Counted from the stretch's first letter, positions 8,643-15,194 are shown. The stretch: DNA of 64,000 bases from Marinomonas profundimaris (GCF_000508165.1 NZ_AYOZ01000008.1:28986-92985), one strand, 5' to 3'. Notes: generated by a model not told the origin, from the sequence alone. A program made the numbers and translations.

Positions 8643-8753
8643 CAGCGTGTAATTTTAGTTTACAAACTTATTTAGGAGTGCCATTATAGATATATAAATA
8701 AATCAAATTTCCAATCTACACGCTGTGAAGCGTCCTCCTAAAGTTAATTTGTA
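8643..8753. other. Two interleaved inverted repeats
   Basis: CAGCGTGTA (8643-8651) pairs with TACACGCTG (8717-8725). TTTAGGAG (8671-8678) pairs with CTCCTAAA (8735-8742), extended by TACAAA (8661-8666) with TTTGTA (8748-8753). The arms alternate A-B-A'-B', so they cannot form two nested hairpins; in RNA they would make a pseudoknot. Offsets between partners are both 74 bp. The block lies downstream of the 32-residue gene and no gene covers it. Confidence 0.5.
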
Positions 8754-8776
8754 ATATTACGAATAAGCTAATAAAG

Positions 8777-8808
8777 CACCTAATACGATTCAGCCCACTA
8801 TTAAATTA
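8777..8808. repeat. 32-bp direct repeat, copy 1
   Basis: An exact 32-bp match to 9006-9037. This copy overlaps the stop codon of the 32-residue minus-strand gene, and the other copy lies upstream of that gene. The pair therefore frames the small gene like a cassette. Confidence 0.95.
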
Positions 8809-8904
8809 GTTAGGCAAACTACGGTAGTGAGAACAAACATCTTCCCACTGTCCGTAACGGTAACGTCTGTATTTACAGACACGCACTGTTTTACGTTTTG
8901 ACAT
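8806..8904 (-). CDS. Small basic protein, 32 residues
   Basis: An ATG at 8902-8904 (minus strand) is preceded by an excellent ribosome site, AGGAGGG, about 8 nt upstream. The frame encodes 32 residues beginning MSKRKTVRVCKYRRYRYGQW and ending at TAA (8806-8808). The product is rich in Arg, Lys and Tyr, with two Cys and one His, which suits nucleic-acid binding; this is inferred from composition only. It is framed by exact 32-bp direct repeats. I know no family for it. It could be an excisionase-like, antirepressor-like or toxin-like peptide. Confidence 0.6.
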   Translation of the reverse strand: MSKRKTVRVCKYRRYRYGQWEDVCSHYRSLPN

Positions 8905-9005
8905 ACGATTACCCTCCTATGTCTAAGATTAAGACCGCTCACAAGCATTGAGCCGTAAACTCAAATACTAAGTGACAGAACGGTCTGTTAAGTGGTGCCA
9001 CACCA

Positions 9006-9037
9006 CACCTAATACGATTCAGCCCACTATTAAATTA
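9006..9037. repeat. 32-bp direct repeat, copy 2
   Basis: Identical to 8777-8808. It ends 3 bp before the -35 box of the promoter at 9041-9068, so it could serve as an operator for that promoter. Confidence 0.95.
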
Positions 9038-9040
9038 CTG

Positions 9041-9068
9041 TTGACACATGTTAATTTATATATATAAT
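9041..9068 (+). promoter_or_regulatory. Consensus sigma-70 promoter
   Basis: TTGACA (9041-9046) and TATAAT (9063-9068) are both perfect, with 16 bp between them. It points right, towards the serine recombinase gene at 9666. No gene of normal size begins before 9666, so the transcript would have a leader of nearly 600 nt, or be an RNA of its own. A 14-codon frame starting near 9105 lacks a ribosome site. I see nothing else in 9069-9665. Confidence 0.7.
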
Positions 9069-9665
9069 TCGCCCCACTGTTTCTTTGATATAAAATATTA
9101 CAATCATGCCCGTAATAAAAAAACGAACCTTAGCTTCAATTAAATCATAGCGAATAGTAAATGTCAATAGACTTGGCACAAGTATTGCTATTTTAATTCA
9201 CAAAAATCAAAACACCTCTGTTTTAATTGCTTAATAGACGCCTTCAAGCACCCCACACAACCTAAGAAATAAAGCACTTAAGTGCCATTAATTGTCAAAG
9301 GCTGAAACACCAACACCATAAACCTAAAGCAAACAGTCTCCATAACAACCCCCTAATTAAGGTCGCATCTGCAACTGCCCTCCCCTCAGGCAAACATAAA
9401 GCATCAAATAATTTCAAAAAAATCTATACCCACTCAATTGAATAAGCTGAATTGAAATCCCCCCCATAGGGTACGTCAACGCATGACTTAAACGGCAGAC
9501 GAACACCCAAAGCCTATATGAATTAGAAGACATAGAAACACTTGGTAATTGGCACTAAAATCTAATCTCCATAACGTGCATGGCATTAAATTACTTTACA
9601 TATGTTTCGTTCACCCATTATCATACCTGCACGTTTATCTTAACTTTCATGCATAGGGAGAACTC

Positions 9666-10238
9666 ATGGGGCAACTAATAGGCTTCGCTAGAGTATCAAC
9701 ACAAGGCCAAGACCTTGACGGACAGCTAGAGGCACTTAAAGCAGCAGGCTGCACAAAGATTTTCCATGGCAAGAACTCAGGCGCTAAAGAAGCAAACAAG
9801 GTCAGGCTAGAGGAAATGATTAACTACATTCGTGAAGGTGACGTTGTACTGGTCACAAAGCTCGACAGGCTGGGACGTAGTCTTCGCATGATACTTGAAG
9901 CACTTGACTCCATTGAAGACAAAAAGGCCGCTGTTCGCTCTCTAGACGGTGCCATAGACACTTCCAATCAAAGCCCTACCGCCAAGGCACAGCAGGCGTT
10001 AATAGGTGTTTTCGCTCAGTTAGAGCGTGATTTAATAGTCAATAGAACCAGTGAAGGACGTGAAGCAGCACTACGTAAGGGCGTACAGTTCGGACGTAAA
10101 CATAAGCTCAGCGCCGAACTTAAGGCCGACATAAAAGTGCGCCATAAGAACGGTGAAAGCGTTAGAGCGTTAGCCGCTAAGTATGACGTAAGTAGACCAA
10201 CAATAGACAGGATAATAAAAGACAGTAACAAACACTAG
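9666..10238 (+). CDS. Serine recombinase (resolvase/invertase family)
   Basis: 190 residues, the normal size of a small serine recombinase. The N-terminal catalytic domain starts GQLIGFARVSTQGQDL, with the nucleophile Ser11 and Arg9; KLDRLGRS near residue 66 carries further active-site residues. A helix-turn-helix of the Hin type closes the protein (VRALAAKYDVSRPTIDRII, about residues 166-184). Such enzymes resolve multimers or invert DNA. The ribosome site AGGGAGAA is just upstream of the ATG. With the tyrosine integrase at 13458-14753, the element encodes two recombinases of different chemistry. A 16-bp palindrome follows the stop codon. Confidence 0.93.
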   Translation: MGQLIGFARVSTQGQDLDGQLEALKAAGCTKIFHGKNSGAKEANKVRLEEMINYIREGDVVLVTKLDRLGRSLRMILEALDSIEDKKAAVRSLDGAIDTSNQSPTAKAQQALIGVFAQLERDLIVNRTSEGREAALRKGVQFGRKHKLSAELKADIKVRHKNGESVRALAAKYDVSRPTIDRIIKDSNKH

Positions 10239-10246
10239 ACGCTGGT

Positions 10247-10262
10247 CACTTACTAGTAAGTG
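10247..10262. other. 16-bp perfect palindrome after the recombinase gene
   Basis: CACTTACTAGTAAGTG reads the same on both strands and lies 8 bp beyond the recombinase stop codon. It has no T-run, so it is not a standard terminator. A dimeric protein site, perhaps a recombinase crossover site, is possible. Confidence 0.5.
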
Positions 10263-10367
10263 GTGGTGGCTTGCTATGTGAATCCGAGTGGGTAAAAGTG
10301 CCACGCCCTTCTCCACTTTTCGTGTAGGCGATAAGTAAGCATTACTGGTTTATTTACACTAAGTAAA

Positions 10368-10405
10368 GGGTGGTCGGATAGTTCACCTGTACTATCCGAC
10401 CACCC
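10368..10405. repeat. 38-nt covarying hairpin, copy 1
   Basis: A perfect 15-bp stem with an 8-nt loop, starting GGGTGGTCGGATAGT and ending with its exact complement. A second 38-nt hairpin at 11045-11082 has the same design. The two differ in the stem by GT/AC against CG/CG, changes that keep pairing. No gene is supported in 10239-10575. Confidence 0.8.
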
Positions 10406-10575
10406 AGCGCTGGCGATAGAGGCTGCTCCTATCGAAGATGGTGTACTACTTGACGAAACAACTTCCGTATCTTGAACAAGCCTCCAAAGTAGGCATAGTT
10501 CGGGCATAGACAAAGCCAATTGAAGCTATCAGACATAGGACCCCCCTTCACTCCAGCTCAATCTATAGAGCTTGA

Positions 10576-10971
10576 CGAGGAACACGAAGAACCAAAACTC
10601 ATGAAGATATAGACATACGCGCAGCTAAGAAAGCTAAAGAACTAAGCACGCAAATGTCACTACGAGACATAACACTCGAAATGGACTTACATCACAAGAC
10701 GGTGTCACGTCTTTTAAACCTAGAAACCGAAGAGTGTTTCCTTTAGCCAGCTGGCGAATCGAAACACCCAGCGTCAATCATTGATTCTACTCCTATCGTA
10801 GAAGAAGATAATGACCTTAAAGAAGTAACAGCAGTCAATCCATTCGAAGCCATAAGCAAGACCCTAAGAACACTCGAAGAAGGACTTACAAAAGGAACAG
10901 AGGAACAGTCAAAGCAAATTATTCTGCACCCCCACCTTCCCAGCACTCAGAACCAAGATACTATCTTTTGA
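10576..10971 (+). pseudogene. Decayed gene with helix-turn-helix-like start and one in-frame stop
   Basis: A frame open from 10576 to a TGA at 10969-10971 is broken by one in-frame TAG at 10744-10746. Its first part reads THEDIDIRAAKKAKELSTQM and then SLRDITLEMDLHHKTVSRLL, which looks like a helix-turn-helix segment. The part after the stop is acidic and helical. No start codon with a ribosome site is visible, so the 5' end is probably lost too. The gene lies between the two 38-nt hairpins. The stop could be a CAG to TAG change; I do not recognise the family. Confidence 0.5.
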
Positions 10972-11044
10972 CCAAATAGCTAAAACAGCATTTCTATGAT
11001 TGCTTTTATCGCCACGAGACAAGAAAGAAAGCCTTACACCAGAT

Positions 11045-11082
11045 GGGTGCGCGGATAATTTACCTAAAGAATCCGCGCACCC
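11045..11082. repeat. 38-nt covarying hairpin, copy 2
   Basis: A 12-bp perfect stem (GGGTGCGCGGAT with its complement) and a 14-nt loop. It has the same length and the same outline as 10368-10405, including ACCT in the loop. The region 10972-11268 holds no other supported feature. Confidence 0.8.
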
Positions 11083-11268
11083 AAGAAGAACAGAGTCATA
11101 GCACGAATCCCCAACACGAAAAACCGAAAATCTGACACCCCACACCCTAGGGAAGAAAGGCGTAAGATAAGTCTTCTATATGCCTTACCTGCTGTTTTAC
11201 TCATCATCCCTCATATTTTGATTACCCACACCTTAGAACAACCAACCAACTTAAGGAGTACATCAAAT

Positions 11269-11748
11269 ATGACAAAATCAAACCAATCACCTATCAAAGC
11301 AATCATTCGTGGGACCTGCAACAACCAAACCCAGATTGGCACATGGAGCGCCATCATTGAAGACGACACAAAGTACTTAGAAATAGCAAATAGACACCGC
11401 CAAACAACAAATATAGAGATGGAGCTTGTAGCTTCACTAAAGGTATTACAGAGTCTTGAAAAATATTCAGGGCGGTCTATATCAATCGTGACCACAAGTG
11501 ATTATCTAATCAATGGCGTAACTGAATGGTTCACAAAATGGCAATCAAAGGGATGGCGTAACGCGAGTAACAAGCCCGTCACCCACAAAGACAAATGGCA
11601 GGAACTCAAGAAGCTATCAGACAAGCTCAACATACAGTGGTGCAAGCTAAGTAAAGACGAAGAGACCAAGGCTCAATACAATTTGATATGTATATCAGAT
11701 GAAGCCTTAAACAGTGGTCATGCAAAGAACATTATTCAAAAGCAATGA
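11269..11748 (+). CDS. RNase HI-fold protein, catalytic site incomplete
   Basis: 159 residues from the ATG at 11269, which has AAGGAG 12 nt upstream; an earlier in-frame ATG at 11218 lacks a ribosome site. The central part (ISIVTTSDYLINGVTEWF, then WQSKGWRNASNKPV) closely follows RNase HI. Of the four acidic residues expected, Glu52 and Asp78 are present, while the first Asp is Arg14 (IIRGTC in place of TDGSC) and the last is Asn138. The usual KGHAGH segment is also absent. The enzyme is therefore probably inactive and may bind nucleic acid only. It lies upstream of the polymerase-like gene on the same strand and may act with it. Confidence 0.75.
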   Translation: MTKSNQSPIKAIIRGTCNNQTQIGTWSAIIEDDTKYLEIANRHRQTTNIEMELVASLKVLQSLEKYSGRSISIVTTSDYLINGVTEWFTKWQSKGWRNASNKPVTHKDKWQELKKLSDKLNIQWCKLSKDEETKAQYNLICISDEALNSGHAKNIIQKQ

Positions 11749-11788
11749 CACCTAACTTTATAGCCTAAGACTAGATAACAGTAGGACT

Positions 11789-11930
11789 TAGTGAGATGAC
11801 TTAGTCTATTTATATTCATATATATTTATTCATAACCAAGCTTATTACACAGCGTCTTACTTAGAGCATTACATGGCGTATTACTTATAGTCCCCCCTAT
11901 ACTCATTAACTAGTCACTTAGAGATTTCCA
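11789..11930. repeat. Long direct repeat upstream of polymerase gene, copy 1
   Basis: Shares start (TAGTGAGATGACTTAGTCTA), middle (TATTCATATAT, ATTCATAAC) and end (CTCATTAACTAGTCACTTAG, then AGATTTCCA) with copy 2 at 11974-12087. Copy 1 has about 28 bp extra in the middle. The motif GACTTAGT occurs twice within it, 13 bp apart. The AT-rich, repeat-bearing stretch directly before a replication-type gene resembles an origin or operator region. No gene is seen in 11749-12088. Confidence 0.85.
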
Positions 11931-11973
11931 ATCTTACCTATCGAAGTTCATCGACTTTACCAACAGTAACGCC

Positions 11974-12087
11974 TAGTGAGATGACTTAGTCTATGTATAT
12001 TCATATATTTATTCATAACTAAGCGTCTTGCTGAGCGCCTTACTCATAGCCCCCCATACTCATTAACTAGTCACTTAGAGATTTCCA
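11974..12087. repeat. Long direct repeat upstream of polymerase gene, copy 2
   Basis: The second copy ends 1 bp before the ATG of the polymerase-like gene at 12089, so the repeat contains that gene's ribosome-binding region (CACTTAGAGATTTCC, a weak site). Binding of a protein to the repeat would control the gene directly. Confidence 0.85.
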
Positions 12088-12088
12088 C

Positions 12089-13423
12089 ATGACCCCTACC
12101 CCAAACAACCTTCAACTAAACCATCAATGGACATCAGCCCTTGCTAATCCACTAGCTGAAAGCTCATCAGATATATTCACCTTCACGCCAAACCATACAA
12201 TCGGCCTAGATGGCAACCCCGTAACAACTCTCTTTAAGGAGCTTTTCCCAGACACAACAAATAGAAACGCCAAAGCAACCAGACAAGCCTTACAGACCCT
12301 CATACTATGCCTTTGTCAGTCCATAGAGCATATGCGTCCACCAACAACAGGCTTTACACACAGCCGAACCAATACGCGCACCAAGCTTGCAGAGCGCTAT
12401 AAAACCAACAACTACAACGCTGAAATATTTACTCGTGTACTTGATAGGATGGGAGAGGCTGGCTTTGTAACACAGCATATGGGCTTTCGCGGAAAAGGCC
12501 ACAGCAAAGGCCTAGCAACACTTTTTGTCCCCACCAATTTATTTTGCAAGTGGATTCATGAGCACAGAGCGGCACTCTCACCAACTCAGTTCATGGAATA
12601 TAGAGAACTAGTCATACTAAAGGACACCAATAAACGGCTCAAAGAGTACTCTGAATCAGACTTCATTGAAGCAATGCGTCGACGCATTAGAGAGGGTAAC
12701 AAGCTCAGACAACAGCACAGGTGGCGTTACATTCCATTAGATAAAACTTATTGGCATGCCTCTATCAATACCCGCAAAGCAAAAAGAGAATATTGTCATT
12801 ACGTCGAAGGTCTCAACCCATTCAAAGAGCTTAATAGAGAAGACCTTGAATGCGTTCGTATCTTTAGCGAAGACTTTAAGTCTGCGGGACGCTTCTTCTG
12901 CTCAGCACAAAACCTAAGTAAGCATGAGCGCGCCACACTAACAATTGACGACAGGCCGACAGTAGAGATAGATCTAAAGAGCCTACATCCAAGGCTACTG
13001 TATAATCTAAATGGCCTTGAAGCGCCTGAGGACTGCTATGCTGCCGACACAATAGAACAACGCAGACTGAACAAAAGAATTAGCATGTTTGTATTAAATT
13101 GTGCATCTCACAATGAAGCTCGCAAGGCCTTAATGTCAGACCAGATAATATCTTCTCAGAAGGCACAGGAAGCGATAGAAGCCTTTATAAGTCGCCATAA
13201 ACCTATCGCCAACAACTTCTTCAAAAGAGCGTGGACTGAATTACAGCACGTTGAGAGCCGAATAACTGACAGCGCCCTCGCACAGTGCCATATCAGGGAT
13301 ATTCCAGTCTTACCAGTGCATGACAGCTACATTGTCGAAACCAAACACGCTTTCAAAATGATGGATATAATCATATCAACATACAAGAAAATCACAGGGT
13401 TCAACCCCGTTGTAGCATTTTGA
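12089..13423 (+). CDS. Single-subunit polymerase-like protein (family A/T7-type palm)
   Basis: 444 residues. Three segments in the right order match the palm motifs of family A DNA polymerases and T7-like RNA polymerases. Motif A is VEIDLKSLHPRLLYN with Asp295. A motif-B-like helix is RRLNKRISMFVLNCASHNEA with Arg325, Lys329 and Asn337. Motif C is LPVHDSYIVE with His411 and Asp412. The segment SAGRFFCSAQNL before motif A resembles the GRFY-type lead-in seen in uncharacterised phage and plasmid proteins. No exonuclease domain is present; the first 250 residues are unassigned. I infer a replication or primer-extending enzyme of the element. Long direct repeats lie just upstream, and the RNase H-fold gene precedes it. 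Activity is not shown by sequence alone. Confidence 0.65.
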   Translation: MTPTPNNLQLNHQWTSALANPLAESSSDIFTFTPNHTIGLDGNPVTTLFKELFPDTTNRNAKATRQALQTLILCLCQSIEHMRPPTTGFTHSRTNTRTKLAERYKTNNYNAEIFTRVLDRMGEAGFVTQHMGFRGKGHSKGLATLFVPTNLFCKWIHEHRAALSPTQFMEYRELVILKDTNKRLKEYSESDFIEAMRRRIREGNKLRQQHRWRYIPLDKTYWHASINTRKAKREYCHYVEGLNPFKELNREDLECVRIFSEDFKSAGRFFCSAQNLSKHERATLTIDDRPTVEIDLKSLHPRLLYNLNGLEAPEDCYAADTIEQRRLNKRISMFVLNCASHNEARKALMSDQIISSQKAQEAIEAFISRHKPIANNFFKRAWTELQHVESRITDSALAQCHIRDIPVLPVHDSYIVETKHAFKMMDIIISTYKKITGFNPVVAF

Positions 13424-13457
13424 TATCAGCACAATAAGTAGCATAAAGTACAGCCAA

Positions 13458-14753
13458 TCACACACCATACTGGACAACATCGACCACTTTAAGCACGTCT
13501 TTCAATTGGAAAGTATGGGTGTATCTGTCTGTTTGACCAGCCCCTCGTTTCTCATGCCCTACTACCTGTTGCACAAGCACATTAGTCACCCCTGCCGCTC
13601 TCGCTTTGGTAATAAAAGTATGCCTTAACGAATGGAAAACCAACCGCTCCCCGTGGTCACTAAGCTTCGTATCGATGATAGTGTTAAAGAGGCCTGTTAC
13701 CCTATTAGGGTCACGATGAGCCGTCTCAAACAGTGTATGACTTCCACTATCAACCCATTTAAGCAGACCTAACTTAATAAGCTCATCATGAATCGGAACA
13801 GAACGCCTAGCCGCCTTTGTCTTGCCCTCCTTTATAACAAAGTAAAAACGCTGCGTGTCGCTACAGAACTTAAAGTCATCCTTTGTCAGTCCTGCAATCT
13901 CACCACGTCGCGCCCCAGTGTATATAGCCATCATGAAGAACCATTTAAACCATTCAGGCTTTTGAGTCAGCTTACCAACAAGACCCCTTACCTCAGAATC
14001 ACTCAAACAGCCGTATCGATTATTGTCATATTCCCACTTAAGACCTTCTGTAGGTGACAGCTCGATAACCTCTCGCTCTTGCTTCAAGTAACGATTAAAT
14101 AAGCCCTGACATAGCTTTAGATGCTCTTTCACATACTTACTAGACACTCTATCTTCATCAGGAATAACAAGCTCTTTGAGCGCCTCTAAAGGCATCTTAC
14201 CGTAGCCCTTCTTATTACGTTGAGGCAAGCCAGAAATGCCACCTAAGGCCTCTCTGAGACTACGCTTCGTAATAGACGTTATAGAGACATTCCCCAAGAA
14301 CAAACGAAGGTTTTGATACATTCTGTCATAGTCTTTCGCCTGCTTATCTGTCCAACGCTTCCAAGCGACAAAGTCACCCCATGCCTTATCTAGCTTCATT
14401 CCACCACCTTTGGCAGGACTGCTTTTTGAAGGCTGAGTAGGTACAGAAGCAATTGAGGCGAACTTTGAGTCAACCCAAGCAGCCACCTCTCGACCGAAGT
14501 TAGACAGCTTATGACAAATTGATAGCGCCTGTTGCTGTGTGTGGCAGTTCATAAGGAGTTTGATTAGACGGAACTTATCGCCAACCATGGCAATAGCGTC
14601 AGACAACGAGTCTGTACGGAGACTACGCTTAATTTCACGAGGTAAGGATGGACATAAAGCCCTAAGACGCGGAGGAATAACAATGCGAAAGTAGTAAGTT
14701 TTCCCTCTGAGAAATACATGAGGGTAGCGCGTTTGTACCAGTTTATGTACCAT
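13458..14753 (-). CDS. int: Tyrosine recombinase (integrase of the rnpB element)
   Basis: 431 residues. It has an N-terminal phage-integrase segment (PHVFLRGKTYYFRIVIP), a core-binding SAM-like domain at about 120-235 and a catalytic domain. Catalytic residues are visible: Arg282 (TGARRGE), His374 and Arg377 (HSLRHTF), His400 (VGHE) and Tyr411 (DRYTHTF). The gene starts 57 bp beyond the rnpB 3' end on the same strand. No clear terminator lies between, so read-through from the rnpB promoter could express it. Two TGTACCA boxes overlap the start, suggesting autoregulation. It is convergent with the polymerase-like gene. Confidence 0.95.
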   Translation of the reverse strand: MVHKLVQTRYPHVFLRGKTYYFRIVIPPRLRALCPSLPREIKRSLRTDSLSDAIAMVGDKFRLIKLLMNCHTQQQALSICHKLSNFGREVAAWVDSKFASIASVPTQPSKSSPAKGGGMKLDKAWGDFVAWKRWTDKQAKDYDRMYQNLRLFLGNVSITSITKRSLREALGGISGLPQRNKKGYGKMPLEALKELVIPDEDRVSSKYVKEHLKLCQGLFNRYLKQEREVIELSPTEGLKWEYDNNRYGCLSDSEVRGLVGKLTQKPEWFKWFFMMAIYTGARRGEIAGLTKDDFKFCSDTQRFYFVIKEGKTKAARRSVPIHDELIKLGLLKWVDSGSHTLFETAHRDPNRVTGLFNTIIDTKLSDHGERLVFHSLRHTFITKARAAGVTNVLVQQVVGHEKRGAGQTDRYTHTFQLKDVLKVVDVVQYGV

Positions 14754-14763
14754 AAGTTCGAAC
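14734..14763. promoter_or_regulatory. Arm-type recombinase or regulator site, right end
   Basis: TGTACCA at 14734 and 14746 (12 bp apart) and the palindrome GTTCGAAC at 14756-14763 repeat the arrangement at 6691-6718. The second TGTACCA covers the integrase start codon. GTCGTAACTC (14776-14785) is the inverted partner of 6660-6669. Confidence 0.55.
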
Positions 14764-14810
14764 CTTATTAAAAAGGTCGTAACTCATTGATAAACAAGCA
14801 AAAAATAGTG

Positions 14811-15160
14811 TGCAAGTTGGCCGATAAGCCGGGTTCTGTCGTGAACAGTCAGTCATCTAATACGTACATCCCTGCACGTCTTTAGCAACCTACCCGTACG
14901 CAGCTCGGGTCACGCCAAAGAGGTCGGATTTGGTCTTGCTTCAAGTGGGGTTTACCTTGCCACGAACTGTTACCAGTCGCGCGGTGCGCTCTTACCGCAC
15001 CATTTCAACCTTACCGGCAGCAAGCTGCTTAGGCGGTTTATTTTCTGCTGCACTTTCCGTAGGCTCACGCCCCCCAGGCGTTACCTGGCACTTTACCCTG
15101 CGAAGCCCGGACTTTCCTCCCCCCAATAAATTGAGCGGCGACTGCCTAGCCAACTTGCGA
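14811..15160 (-). ncRNA. rnpB: RNase P RNA, host/element hybrid
   Basis: A type A bacterial RNase P RNA of about 350 nt. Conserved parts are visible on the minus strand: GAGGAAAGTCCGGGCTTC near the 5' end, GGTAACAG and GGTAAACCCCAC in the middle, and ACAGAACCCGGCTTATCGG at the 3' end. The ends pair (GCAAGTTGGC with GCCAACTTGC) to form P1. With protein RnpA it cleaves tRNA leaders. The 5' half is host sequence; everything 3' of the attachment core (14928-14985) came with the element. In the hairpin 14896-14901/14920-14925 only three of six pairs form, while the displaced host copy pairs fully. Exact 5' and 3' ends are estimated. Confidence 0.95.
14928..14985. repeat. Attachment core, right copy (58 bp)
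   Basis: Identical to 6552-6609 at a distance of 8,376 bp. It lies in the middle of the rnpB gene. Integration at this point needs a donor sequence that restores the 3' half of the RNA, which the element provides. Confidence 0.9.
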
Positions 15161-15165
15161 GGCGC

Positions 15166-15194
15166 ATATTACTTATCTAAAGAGACAATAACAA
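15166..15194 (-). promoter_or_regulatory. rnpB promoter
   Basis: On the minus strand, TTGTTA (15189-15194) and TAATAT (15166-15171) are spaced by 17 bp, and rnpB begins about 6 nt downstream. This is a good sigma-70 promoter for a constitutive RNA. It may also feed the integrase gene. Confidence 0.75.

Noticed and set aside
10274..10519. Minus-strand frames at 10274-10519 and 10909-11145 that share a short peptide pattern
   Set aside because: The shared peptide is a translation of the 38-nt hairpins; neither frame has a ribosome site or known relatives.
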